Source: Lepeophtheirus salmonis
Taxonomy: Eukaryota > Arthropoda > Copepoda > Siphonostomatoida > Caligidae
Direction of reading: 5' to 3'
Length of the DNA: 64,000 nt
NCBI RefSeq assembly: GCF_016086655.4
Contig: NC_052132.2
Location: 15,936,805 to 16,000,804 of the forward strand
In this document: in pieces, positions 12,345 through 23,200 of the stretch
How positions within the stretch are numbered: position 1 is the stretch's first letter
Layout: each line of letters starts with the position of its first letter
Made by a program: the position numbers and the translations under genes
Notes under the pieces: generated by a model
Database searches by the model: none
The model's input: only the letters and a program-made list of their open reading frames with translations
Told to the model about the DNA's origin: nothing

Positions 12345-12805
12345 CAGGGATTCTCAACCATTTTTAGTGATGTACCACTTGTTAAACATTTATTTGGCCC
12401 AAGTACTCCCTTACTAGTACAAAGCATTTTTAACTTCAGAGACAGGAACGTCCGCAGCGTTATATTTTGGAGGGGGCTTGATTATTGGAAATTTGTGAAA
12501 ATAAATCCAAAATAAATTTTTGGAAAAAATTTCTAAATATTAAATTTTTTCGATTTTTTTTCTTCAAAAATTTATATCTTTTAGGAAAAAAATTCCAATT
12601 CCACAGTTGTTCAATAAAAAATGAAATTTTTGGGAAAAAAAATCAAATATAAATTTTTCTAGTAAAAACAAAAAATTCCTTCATTTGGGGGTAGGCTACA
12701 TCCCCTCAAGCCCACCTCCTGAGTATTTTTTCAAAATTTCACGTACTTCTTGTAGTGCCTCAAAGTATCCAAAGGGGTATGCGCACCCCCATTTGCGAAC
12801 CACTG
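12345..12805. mobile_element. hAT MITE with 8-bp duplication and a nested second MITE
   Basis: The element begins CAGGGATTCTCAACCA and ends TTTGCGAACCACTG, imperfect inverses of each other. It is flanked by a perfect 8-bp duplication CTCTAGAT at 12337-12344 and 12806-12813. The terminal text (CAGGGxTTCTCAACCA and a GGGGTAxGCxxACCCC block near the right end) is typical of non-autonomous hAT elements. From about 12443 to 12720 it is interrupted by AT-rich DNA that starts AACGTCCGCAG, the left end of another MITE family (see 28058-28287), so one element has inserted into the other. Confidence 0.85.
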
Positions 12806-12904
12806 CTCTAGATGGTGCTCTGTAAGACGCTAATTCAGAGCCTCTGACTTAATTTATAGTATACAACTGTATGGTCTGAGAAGCAGTTACTTAACTCATA
12901 GTCA

Positions 12905-13260
12905 TAATTAAAGAAGGGATATGTGTAAAGAAAAAGAAAAACTAATTATAGCAGCTGATGTGTGTACTCTTTGTTCCTTTTGACTGATTATTTAATCATT
13001 CGCAGGTGTGTTAAATCCCCTCTAAAATAAGAATTATTGCCCATCTTTGGTGTAAATATATTTAAAAATTCATAATAAAATAAATATACATTAATTTGAA
13101 TATAATTATAACATTTCGCCCTCCCCCCACCCCACTAATGCTATTCTAGATACAGAAGGTTCTCTTCTCTATAGAAGTAATTCATTTTCTCTCTCCAAAA
13201 TCATAAATCAGGAAGTTGATACATGTTAATACAAAGGTCTTAATTCATGTGTATCATATG
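12905..13260. repeat. Dispersed repeat, copy 1 (partner at 14105-14570)
   Basis: It shares with 14105-14570, in the same order, GAAGGGAT-TGTGTA-AGAAAAA, AATAAGAATT-TT-CC, TTTAAAAATxCATAATAAAAT, the CTATTxTAxAT block, ATAGxAGTAATTCATTTTCTC and CTCCAAAA-CATAAA. Identity is moderate. Neither copy codes for protein. It may be two members of one MITE family or an old segmental duplication. Confidence 0.6.
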
Positions 13261-13880
13261 CAAAGTTGCCCCCGGTTCAGGTTCAGTGCCTTTATCGGAC
13301 CCCTGAGGGGGGTGGGTACTAAAAAATTCGGGCCCAGGAAATGATGTTCCATACAAACAGGGCCACAGCTACATTGTGCGCAGATTGCGTTGTACCCCAA
13401 ATTCCAACAGGGCCCTAAAAACTCGTATAAAGGGGACCTCAGTTTAAAATGTATTAGTGTAGGGGGGCATTGCATAGTGAAGTTTGGAAAACCCTCGCTT
13501 AAGAAATATTGTAACTATCATATAATAGGCCCCTAACAAGCTTAGTAGCGGACCTGGAGCCATAATCTATCCCACCCCTTCCCTTTTGTATTTACACTGT
13601 CTGGTGCCTAAACCCCCTTTTCCAGATCCATAAGAAGCCTTTAGCTATTTGGAACTTAGATATAACCTTATCACCCAGACAACGTAAAAAAAAAATCATT
13701 GTAAAACGCCTTTGTGCAATTGCAGACGTAAAAAGTAAGAAACATTGACATATTAATGAAAGCTAATTTATTTTTTATAATATATATATTATTTTCTTTA
13801 TATATTCTATATAGGATCAAAAGAACATGAACCGTCAGAGATAAGCAATATATAGTAGTCTCATTTCGACTTTGTCGGTT

Positions 13881-13912
13881 CGGTTCTAGCGGTTCAAGAA
13901 CCGCTAGAACCG
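13881..13912. repeat. Perfect 15-bp hairpin with 2-base loop
   Basis: CGGTTCTAGCGGTTC at 13881-13895 is followed by AA and then its exact reverse complement at 13898-13912. The stem is GC-rich in AT-rich surroundings, and each arm contains the internal repeat GGTTC. It lies in non-coding DNA between repeats and may be the core of a degenerate foldback. Confidence 0.85.
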
Positions 13913-14104
13913 CTATAACCACCAGACCGCTAAGGGGACAACCTTAATCATATGTCTTGCTCCATCACGAAGAAACAAAAACATAATTCCATTAAGAAAA
14001 TTCGTTCATAGTTTCCAGTCTGCAGAAAAACCTTTGAATGTAGATGATTGTATACTTATAACCTCTCTTCCACTTTAATATTATTTTCATTTATGTTTAT
14101 ATTT

Positions 14105-14570
14105 AAAGAAGGGATTTGTGTAGAGAAAAACAGAGTTTAACGATTAGAATAAGAAAACATGTTGTTGCGTGTGCTTTCTTCTTTTTTGTTTTTGTAATGC
14201 CATATCATGGGCAGAGAGGGGATAACTAAGTATAGCAATTAGAAAAGAAAAAACGGTTGATGCGATTGCTCTTTTTTCTTCTTTTTCTTCTTTTTTTCAT
14301 TATTTAATAGGTCGTTGTGGTATTAACTTATCCCTCAATAGTAAGAATTCTTACCTATATTTTGTGTAAATTGATTTAAAAATGCATAATAAAATTAATA
14401 TATATGTATTTAAATATTATCGTAATATTTTCCATGTACTAGGGCTATTTTAAATGTAGCAGACTCTTTATAGGAGTAATTCATTTTCTCCCTCCAAAAC
14501 CATAAAACAAGGGTATGATATTAAATATGGTTTAAATTAAGGTATACCATATGTCTCCCTCCACCTTCTC
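14105..14570. repeat. Dispersed repeat, copy 2 (partner at 12905-13260)
   Basis: Direct-orientation partner of 12905-13260, longer by roughly 110 bp because of an internal pyrimidine-rich stretch (CTTTTTTCTTCTTTTTC) at 14268-14300. It is non-coding. Confidence 0.6.
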
Positions 14571-15600
14571 CTACAAAAAAAAACACATCTCTAGTCATAA
14601 TACAGTATGGTCCCATTGCATGACAATCATTTTCATTCTTAAATCTTTCAAGCTCACTTCAAGTTTCGGTAATTTTAGTTAAAAGAAGTTGAAGTGCTTA
14701 TATATACCTATTATGTGCCCATATAAAAGCGTCATTCAACCCACTCGGATCACAATGAATCACGTCTTTGGTTACGGTAGGTTATATCATTTGAAAATTC
14801 AATAAAATATTAAAATGTTGATATAAGATGTTTTTAATCAGTAGGAATGAGACTATGCTTATAATATTTGCAAACCCATCTTCCTCTTTGTTTCTTTTAC
14901 CTCCCTCGTCCTACAAATATATATATATGTATATATATATAAACAACGCTACAGGTTTGAAATAAAATAAAAAATAATAAAAAATTCGTTCCTTTTCTGT
15001 GCTCCTTCATCTTTCAGATGCAATTATGTGTTACCTTGAAAACCTTACAACTACTACTCTTGGTTAGCTGTATATATATTTTTTTGTCGTTCACCCATCA
15101 CAAGCGAAAACTAATGTAGATATATATACCTATATACATACATGAACAAAAAAAAAAAAAAAAACTGGTTCCTTGATACTAATTATTAGATTTTTTTAAA
15201 CACAACAGAAGAGCAAGTTAGAATACCTTTTCTCGTAATTGAGTGTGAAGTATATTTGTATTCTTATACCAATTTTTGTCAATTTCTATCAAGAAACAAT
15301 TCTTATGACCCCTTAGTAAGTAGTCAAAATTAATTCTCACAATATAAAAATGAAAAATTGATAGATTTTATTTGAAAGGTCCAAATCTGGGCCAATATTA
15401 GTCTCTTAAACCAAATCCCTTTCCCACCATAAATGATGAAAAAACGGTGCCATGCTTTTCTGTAGTGAAATTTACATATAGCCATTTCACCTAATAGCCA
15501 AAACACCGCCATGCTATCAAAAACCGAACCTTTCAAGCCACTTACATTTTCAGAGGCAGAACACGGGTGATTGACTGTTGTGATTATTTTGGTGAATCCC
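14571..15600. other. Intergenic with AT microsatellites
   Basis: Contains AT-dinucleotide tracts at 14916-14940 and 15065-15145. An open frame of 120 codons on the - strand (15330-15692) overlaps the mariner relic, matches nothing I know, and is not called. Confidence 0.45.
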
Positions 15601-15603
15601 GAT

Positions 15604-16061
15604 CTATATTTTACCAATGATGAGGTCTCAAACACCACAGGGATTGATAGGAGAAGGCTTGCGTAGTTGAGGAAGACCCTGGTGGAGACCAAGGATCCCA
15701 GGGAGGCTCAAGGAGCAATGTTACAACTGGGTGTCCAAGGGTATTATGCCTCTTAGCTCCCTCAATATAAATCCAATTGATTATTTTCTCTGGGGCTTCC
15801 TTGAGTGAAAGGTCCACAGAGGTCCTCCCACAGGGAGTCATTTCTTCAAATTATGCAGCAAAAATCTTAATTTTTGTAATTAAAAAAAAAATCTAAAAAC
15901 AATCTGAGCCCCTTCCCTGAAAAATATCAAAGAATTTATGTAAAATCCTGTCAATCCCCCTGTCACACCACCAATTATCCTTGTTGGGCTCCATCGTCAT
16001 TGAATGCAAGCTGCCAAGATCCGAATCGGGGCCGTTATTGAGGCTAAGGAATGCTACATTG
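15604..16061 (+). pseudogene. Tc1/mariner transposase 3' fragment
   Basis: In the + strand the frame near 15752-15795 reads LNINPIDYFLWGFLE, the catalytic-end motif of Tc1/mariner transposases (normally PDLNPLDYFLWGxLE). After an insertion, the terminal tail RIGAVIEAKECYIE and a stop appear at about 16017-16061, in the place of the usual RIxAVIEAxGGYIE. Stops and frameshifts break the rest. The N-terminal region is absent. Confidence 0.6.
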
Positions 16062-17190
16062 AGTGAGAAATATTTTCAATATTTGTATCTGCTTCTCAGT
16101 TCTTGTTTATTGAATCCTTCTTAAAAAATGATCATTTATGGTAATTTAAAGTCAATACATCATAACCGTCTGATTTTGTTGTTATACTCTGAATATAATA
16201 ATGGGGTATCATAACTCATGTCACAAATTTGAATAATAGGCCTGTAATTGACTCAGTCAAATATAGCTATCTATAAATCATTGGCCGGTATATAATCTAA
16301 GAATGGAGTAAAAGTAAGTTATTTTCTTGATTTTTGTTCAATTTTGTTTGCACGTATACAATATACACTACACAATCTACATTGATTCATTATAGATTTG
16401 CAACTCTACCTGCAGGATTAACATCAATGCCTTTTTGTTTTCAATTCATTTGTTGGATTAAAATGGGTTTAATTGCTTCACCTCGTGAAGAAAAGATCTT
16501 TTATTTAAAATCCTGACCTTGAAAGAAAATAGAATAACTTTCATTCCTTGAGAGTTGTAGGGTCCTTATTTGTTCAAATATATATGTATATTCGTTCCTT
16601 GATGGAACGAATGGAGATTTGAGCCTCGTTACTCTGGACTCAGGACATTTTCTTTTTATTTCATTTATATATATGTATACTTAAATACATCAACTTGTAT
16701 GAACATGGAATATAATGCTTCATAGGTGTACAATTATGATAAAGACTACTCCTATCCATTCCTGGGCGCACGCTCCTACCACAGCGTCAACCACCTGAGC
16801 ATTCTCCAGGAAAGCTTCTGCCGTGCGAGGGTTTTACCTTCTTAGACGAAAAATAATAATAATAAAATTCCTTTCATAAAAAAAAACCATCAGAATAAGT
16901 CAGTTCTTGCAAAGACGTTGTCGCTATCGAGGGGCTGGCGTCATATTATTTCCATTAATCAAATCTTACTTCCCCTCAGTTCTTGGTGATTCAGTGAGGA
17001 GGATTGAGTGTGTTGTGGTAGTGATAGCCAAAATTTGGCGAAATCCTTCCTCAAGTGAAAAGAAAAAAAAACAAAAAAACATTAAGAAATATAAAAATCC
17101 TTGCACACTTATATAAAACAAAAATCCGCAAGATTCAAACGACCTTGAATAGCCTTATAAAAGTAGATATATATATATTATTATTTTTAG
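16062..17190. promoter_or_regulatory. Putative upstream region of chitin synthase
   Basis: This is the last 1.1 kb before the first coding exon. Two TCAGTTCTT sequences (16899-16907 and 16977-16985) match the arthropod initiator core TCAGTT. A plausible splice acceptor TTATTTTTAG ends at 17190, just upstream of the first coding exon, so a 5' untranslated or short coding exon may lie within this region. No TATA box is convincingly placed. This is inference only. Confidence 0.3.
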
Positions 17191-17229
17191 TGGTGTGAGG
17201 CGTTAGAACCATTGGAAAATAGTGCCGAC

Positions 17230-20200
17230 ATGCATCGGGATGCTCTGTACGGGGTAAGTCATTCTTAAAATGAAAGTAGAAAATCCATAATTTCCCTCTT
17301 ATTTTCATTCCCTTTCTTTTCCATTTTTAATTTAACCAAAAATTTCTTTTCAACGTATGACGGTTTTTGAAATATATATTTTTGTATGTAACTACACAAT
17401 GAAAATCCATCTTATACCGTATGGTTATAACAACACATGATTTTTCTATATCCATATAGCGTACGGGAGCATCAGACCTATACTCTAAAATGTCTCGCTC
17501 TGGGATGCAGGACTTGAGAGGAGGTGATGATCTTGATGAATTTACGGATGATGAAGCCACTCCACTCACGGAACCTATCTATAATGGAAGGTACGGATTT
17601 GTTTTGTTTTTTCATATATTTTTTTTTTCCTTTGACAACGATTTCAAGGTTCTCCCTTTCGAATAAAATATATATCTATATGTGTATATGAGAAGGTAGT
17701 TGAAGGAGGAGGAACTCCTCCTTCAAATACATTTAAAGAAAAGGGCCCCACCCGTCCAAGAATTATAGAAGCAGGAGCAAGAGGTTTATAATGCGACTTG
17801 CAGTTCTCTGTTTTGTAGCACTCTCAGATAAAAAAGTTCAAACAAAGGGCTACAAATGAGAGCCTTTTAAGAATCTGATAAGATAATATCGCATTCCCCC
17901 CACAGAATTAAGGGAAATCCCAGCAATCTTTTAAGAGGGGGAGAGGAACACGCCCAACGCGAGTATTTCTAATATGATTGACGACCTATGTAGGTCCCTC
18001 ATTCAGAAACAACAACAAAACACATTTGGGGTCCATAATGTACCTGTTGTGTACAGGATGCAACTTGGATAATCACACTGTACAAGTTGCAAAACATTGT
18101 CTGAAAGCCTTATTTAACTTCATTTGGATCTATTGAAATTAATAGATTATTAAATATTTATGAATTACATAACTGGTTCTTTTTGATGTGCCAAAGAACA
18201 CTTTTGTATATTTTAGTATTCCATCACACTCACTCCAAGTGCTCTAAATCATTTATTCAAAACTTATTCATCACATTTTTTGGTTGCAACTTTTGTACCC
18301 AATAAAACTAAGGATACAACACCAAAAGATTGAACCGAAGAAATAAGGGGTTAAATATTATTATATATAATCTCTTATTTTTTTCGGAACATTTTAAAAT
18401 GATTCATAAAAATATCTACCCATATCCAAATTTATTCATATTATCTCCATATTAATCCTCCAAATTACCGAATTGGTTAGCCTTCATACAATAAAAATCA
18501 ATTTGCTATGTATATATTAAATATTCCTATATCAACAACTAAATATTCCTTATTATTTTCTTCAATTATAATTATCTACCTATACTTATTATTTAGGTAA
18601 TAATATAACATTAAAATCCTTGACTTTTAATAAAGATTGATTGCTATGATTATCGTTGTTGTGGGCTTAATGAATACGTGTATACGATCAATGAGGTGAT
18701 TTTGTTTGTGTGTGTGTGTGTGTGTTTTGGAGAGGGTTGATTCGTAAAGTCTAAAATAAAAGAAACTTACAAGCCAGATGATGCAGTAATATATTTACAA
18801 AAATGCTACAACACTTTCATTTTTAATTTACTGTTAGGAGTATGTATTTGTAGTGCTGTGTGAATCCTTAGTTATTCGGTCCAGTCAAGTCCATTCTTCA
18901 GATCGTTCCTATCAGTCTTTAGCACTGGCCATTAGACGGTGAGTCCTTCGGACTCTCAGTAATAGAACTGATCAAAAAGAAGAAATAAATTTGAGTAACG
19001 TCATCAAAGACGGAACTTTTTGGGATGGAACTGGACCAGGCCGAGACAGAAATGGTTTGAACCGCAGTTTTTAGTCTTAAATGAGGACTGTTACGCCACT
19101 ATGTATTAGGACCATGAATTTATAACTGTAAAAAAATATGACCGACGGTTATGTTTTTAAAAAAAACCCGAAATTTTACGTGGTCACCCTGAGAATTTGA
19201 AGCATGTTTGTGAGAAGAGCAGTTTAGCTGTTATCACTTATTTTAGATAAGCTGCAAGCCCCCTATGAAAGTAAAGAAATAAACACAAACTGATTTGGCC
19301 TTTTTTCATGTTTATATTCGGCGGAGAGGTTGCGATATACTATACAGACAATGACGTGCATTTTTCCTCATCATTGTTCTGAACGTTGATTGGTTGAATT
19401 CAAATTAGCTCTTTTTAGCAATGAAAAATTCCTATCAATGATTGAATAAACAATATTCAATAGTTGGTAAGAATTGTTTATCCGCAATCAACTGATTTCG
19501 GGTCATTTTCCTGTTTCTTTTTGTATAAAAGGTTACATGATACAATTAAGCTAATGGCCTACGAACATAATTGAATCTAACTGCCAACAATATTTATTTG
19601 TCAAAAATATCTTTAGGTTTTTAGTATTAATACTCTCTTCTTTGAACAACCGCCACATCAGAATAGTTGTGTGCATATGTAGGAAATACATTTCCAAGGT
19701 GAACTGCTAATTCCATATTGTGATTTAATGCGAAGCATATTTATGTGTACATAAAGAGTCATCATTCCCATAAAAAAGTTTTTAAAGTTTTCTTTACTGA
19801 AGGTGCTTGTATATGTATATATAACTGTAATCAAATTGTACTTCTCATGATGACATTTCAATTATATCCGAAAAGAAAAATATATTCTTTCTCACAAAGA
19901 GATGGATGTTGGTGAACAAATGTCAAAGAATCAAAACATTGGCAATGTCCATTTCCATAAATATATGTCTATATGTATTTACAGGATTTTGGCCAAAAAA
20001 TTACTCTTCGCTATCATGTGGTTACGTATATTGTATCACGCAATCTTTCGTTTACAATAAATAAAAAAAAGAAAAGGCCAAAAACCAGTTGATTGTGTGC
20101 CAATTATGGAATTATTAATTAATACATTTATAATTATTAATCAGGGGCGTCCGCAAGAATCTTTGCTTTTTTACTAGAAAATATAATATTTGAAATTAAA

Positions 20201-23200
20201 ATTAAATTTTTCAATTTTTATACCAAAAATTTTATTAAATTTTCAATTTTTATTCCAAAAATTTAATAATGTATGAATATTTAGAGATTTTTGTAATTAG
20301 AAAATTTGACATTGTAATTGTTTTCTCAAAAAGTTTTATATTAGAAATTTAATTTTTCAATTTTTTAGCCAAAAAATTAATTATTTCAACTTTTTTCTAA
20401 AAAGTTGATTTTTTGAGTCCATATTTGTTTGCTCTAGTCCAGTAGTTCTGTCTTATAACCGGCTCTTAAGACCTTTGGTCCTTCGGACAGTCAGTAATAG
20501 AACTGATTAAGAAAGAAGAAATAAAATTGAGTGACGTCATTAAGGACCGAACTTTATTAGTTTTAGGACTGAACTGGACCGGATCAAGTCTGAACTGGAC
20601 GAGACTGCTCCCTTCAGCCCTAAATAAGGACCGATACAACTACTCTACTAAAAGAGCTAATTCAATCAATCAACGTTTAGCACACACTCATCGGGAGAAA
20701 AGAACATAAATTTTGACAACTGGCCGCAAAATACACAGTGGTTTTTTGTGTTAGGGAAGTAACGCGGTGCTATATGTAAATTATCTTGTTGCATATTTCC
20801 AGGACAGTTTACCAAATTATAACCTCATCATGAAATGGAGGATGTCTCCATTAGAAATGCATTCTGCAATTTGATAAAATATACTATAGTATGAATTATA
20901 GCTAACTATTACTTATTTATCTACTCTTACATTAGACATATATCCCTACCAATGCCAGAAATATGGGGGATTAATTAAGGATCTTTTTCCTCATAAAAAA
21001 ATTATCATTTTAAAATTTTTTTTTGGGGATTTCTTTTCTCAAAAAAAATTAATTCATATTTAGACGTAGCTGCAATATATAAACGTAATACAGTTTGAGG
21101 TATGGAGTTTTAGGAAGGACATAGTCCAGTCCCTATAGTCAACTGCAGCTTTTTATATAAATCAGTGGCACCTTTAGGATATTCTTCTTCTTCTTTTTTT
21201 TCTGCTGTATAAAAATTGTAAAAATATGGGTGGACAGGACGGGGCTCACAAAAAATCTGAGAGGGATAAAGCCTCTTAACTGTGCCAACGATATAAATCA
21301 ATTATGTGTCTTGATCAAGGGCACCTGAATCACAGGAGCCAAGGAGTCAATGCCTCCCCCTTTTTGAAATATTTATGGTCATCACAATAAAAAATAATTA
21401 TTATTCTCTAAAAAAGTTTCCAATAAAAAAGATCAATTTCTTCTGTTTAAAAAAGTGTTATTCGTTTAAATTTAGTCTCCCCTGAAAAATTTTAACTCTT
21501 AAATTCTAAGAAAAAAATGATTTTTCTGTCAAAAATCCCAACAGCCTAGCCCTCCCATCAAAAAAGAAAATCCTGCAGGAGCTCCTGATGGCGTCACCAT
21601 GATATAATTTGCACCCCCCTCTTGCTTGAATTTACATTTTGTCGCTGCTCTTGGCTGGACTCTTAGCCAGGGTTTGAAAACATAGTCTAGACCAGAGTGG
21701 CAACCTTTATAGGCTGTGTCACCACAAAGGTATTACATTAAATTAAAGTAATATACCAATTTTTAGACGGAGCACCATTTACCAACTGCTGGTCTAGACA
21801 TGATGAACAACAGATTGTCCACACATTATTCCATGGACCATCACAATTATGTATCATACTTAATAGGAAATTTTATCATTTTGTGAATAAAAACATGAAC
21901 ATAACTAAGATGTCGATATTTGAAGGCCATTATTACATTGAATACATCTTATGTTCATTTAAAAATTACTTTTAATTAATATTATTTAAGTGTCCCAATG
22001 AACCTTTCAAAGTTTCAAAAAACCGTGTGGCTAAATGTTTATAAAAGTATGTAGTACTCAGACTCGATTGACTCTGATTTGAATCCATTCTAGGAATGCC
22101 TAACATAGTCAAGGACCCTACTTTCAAGTCGGTCTTCTATGGGCGTGTATGATGGTATTCTTCATACATTCTGTTGTTAGACCTTTTTGTCGTATACTTT
22201 AAAAAATAATTTTTCTATACGTTGGAAAGGATGCTCATAATTACATTTTGAGTGCGACAACTCCATAAGGGTAGAAATAGATGACAGCACGCCTAACTCT
22301 AAATTGGTTTATGTGTGTGTGGAAATAATCCCTGTAGGATTTTAAACAGATTTTCGTAAGATGCGTAACCTTGGTTCTTAGTTATAAATATTCCTTCCAC
22401 TTTCATTTTTTTTTCGATTGGTTCTACTATTATATTAGTATAATATATAAATATCATGTACATACTTTATTCGGGCCTGTAAGCCAACATTTGATGGTGT
22501 AACTTTGCTTCCTTATTGAATACATTTTGAAAAAATTTCCTCAGGCAAGTGGCGTTCATTTTTGTTGTAAGTGCTATAATAATTATTATGTGGCTGTCTT
22601 AGATTATGAATATTGTTTCAGAGTGCATATTATGTGTACAAGTTGGTAACTTCTACATGTTGCAACCAAAAAATGAGATGAATAATATGAAATGAAGGAT
22701 TTACAGTACTTGGGATGACGATAATGTCACTATTGAATCTTCCATGCATGATTGAAATATCAATGGCGTCATTCTTGACTATTTTTGTACAAATGTATAA
22801 AATAAAAATATTCTGTTGCACATTATAAGGGGCCCAGTACTTGTGCCTTAAAATTTTGAATGTATTCATCCAAAAATGTGATGTGTATTACTTTAAAACG
22901 CGTTGAATGCTTGTTTTCTGTTGGACTGATGATTGAATTACACAGATTCCTCTTATTAGTATTGGTTGTCCAACCATATGTTGTTTTCAAAGATGAATCT
23001 TTGTCTTGTTTCTTTTTTTCTTATTATTCTAAATTTATTAATTTTTTTGTCTCTGGTTCAAACGCATTACATTGGGAAATTTAGATAGTATGTATGTATT
23101 GAAATTTTGGGCATAATTCTATCATTATTTATTTATATTTTAGGGGAAAATATCCTTGAGGCTAAATAATTTAAGGCAAAAGTACCTATTGCCATTATAG

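Noticed and set aside
15330..15692. 120-codon open frame on the - strand
   Set aside because: It overlaps a + strand transposase relic at one end, has no recognisable domain, and shows no splice or promoter context.
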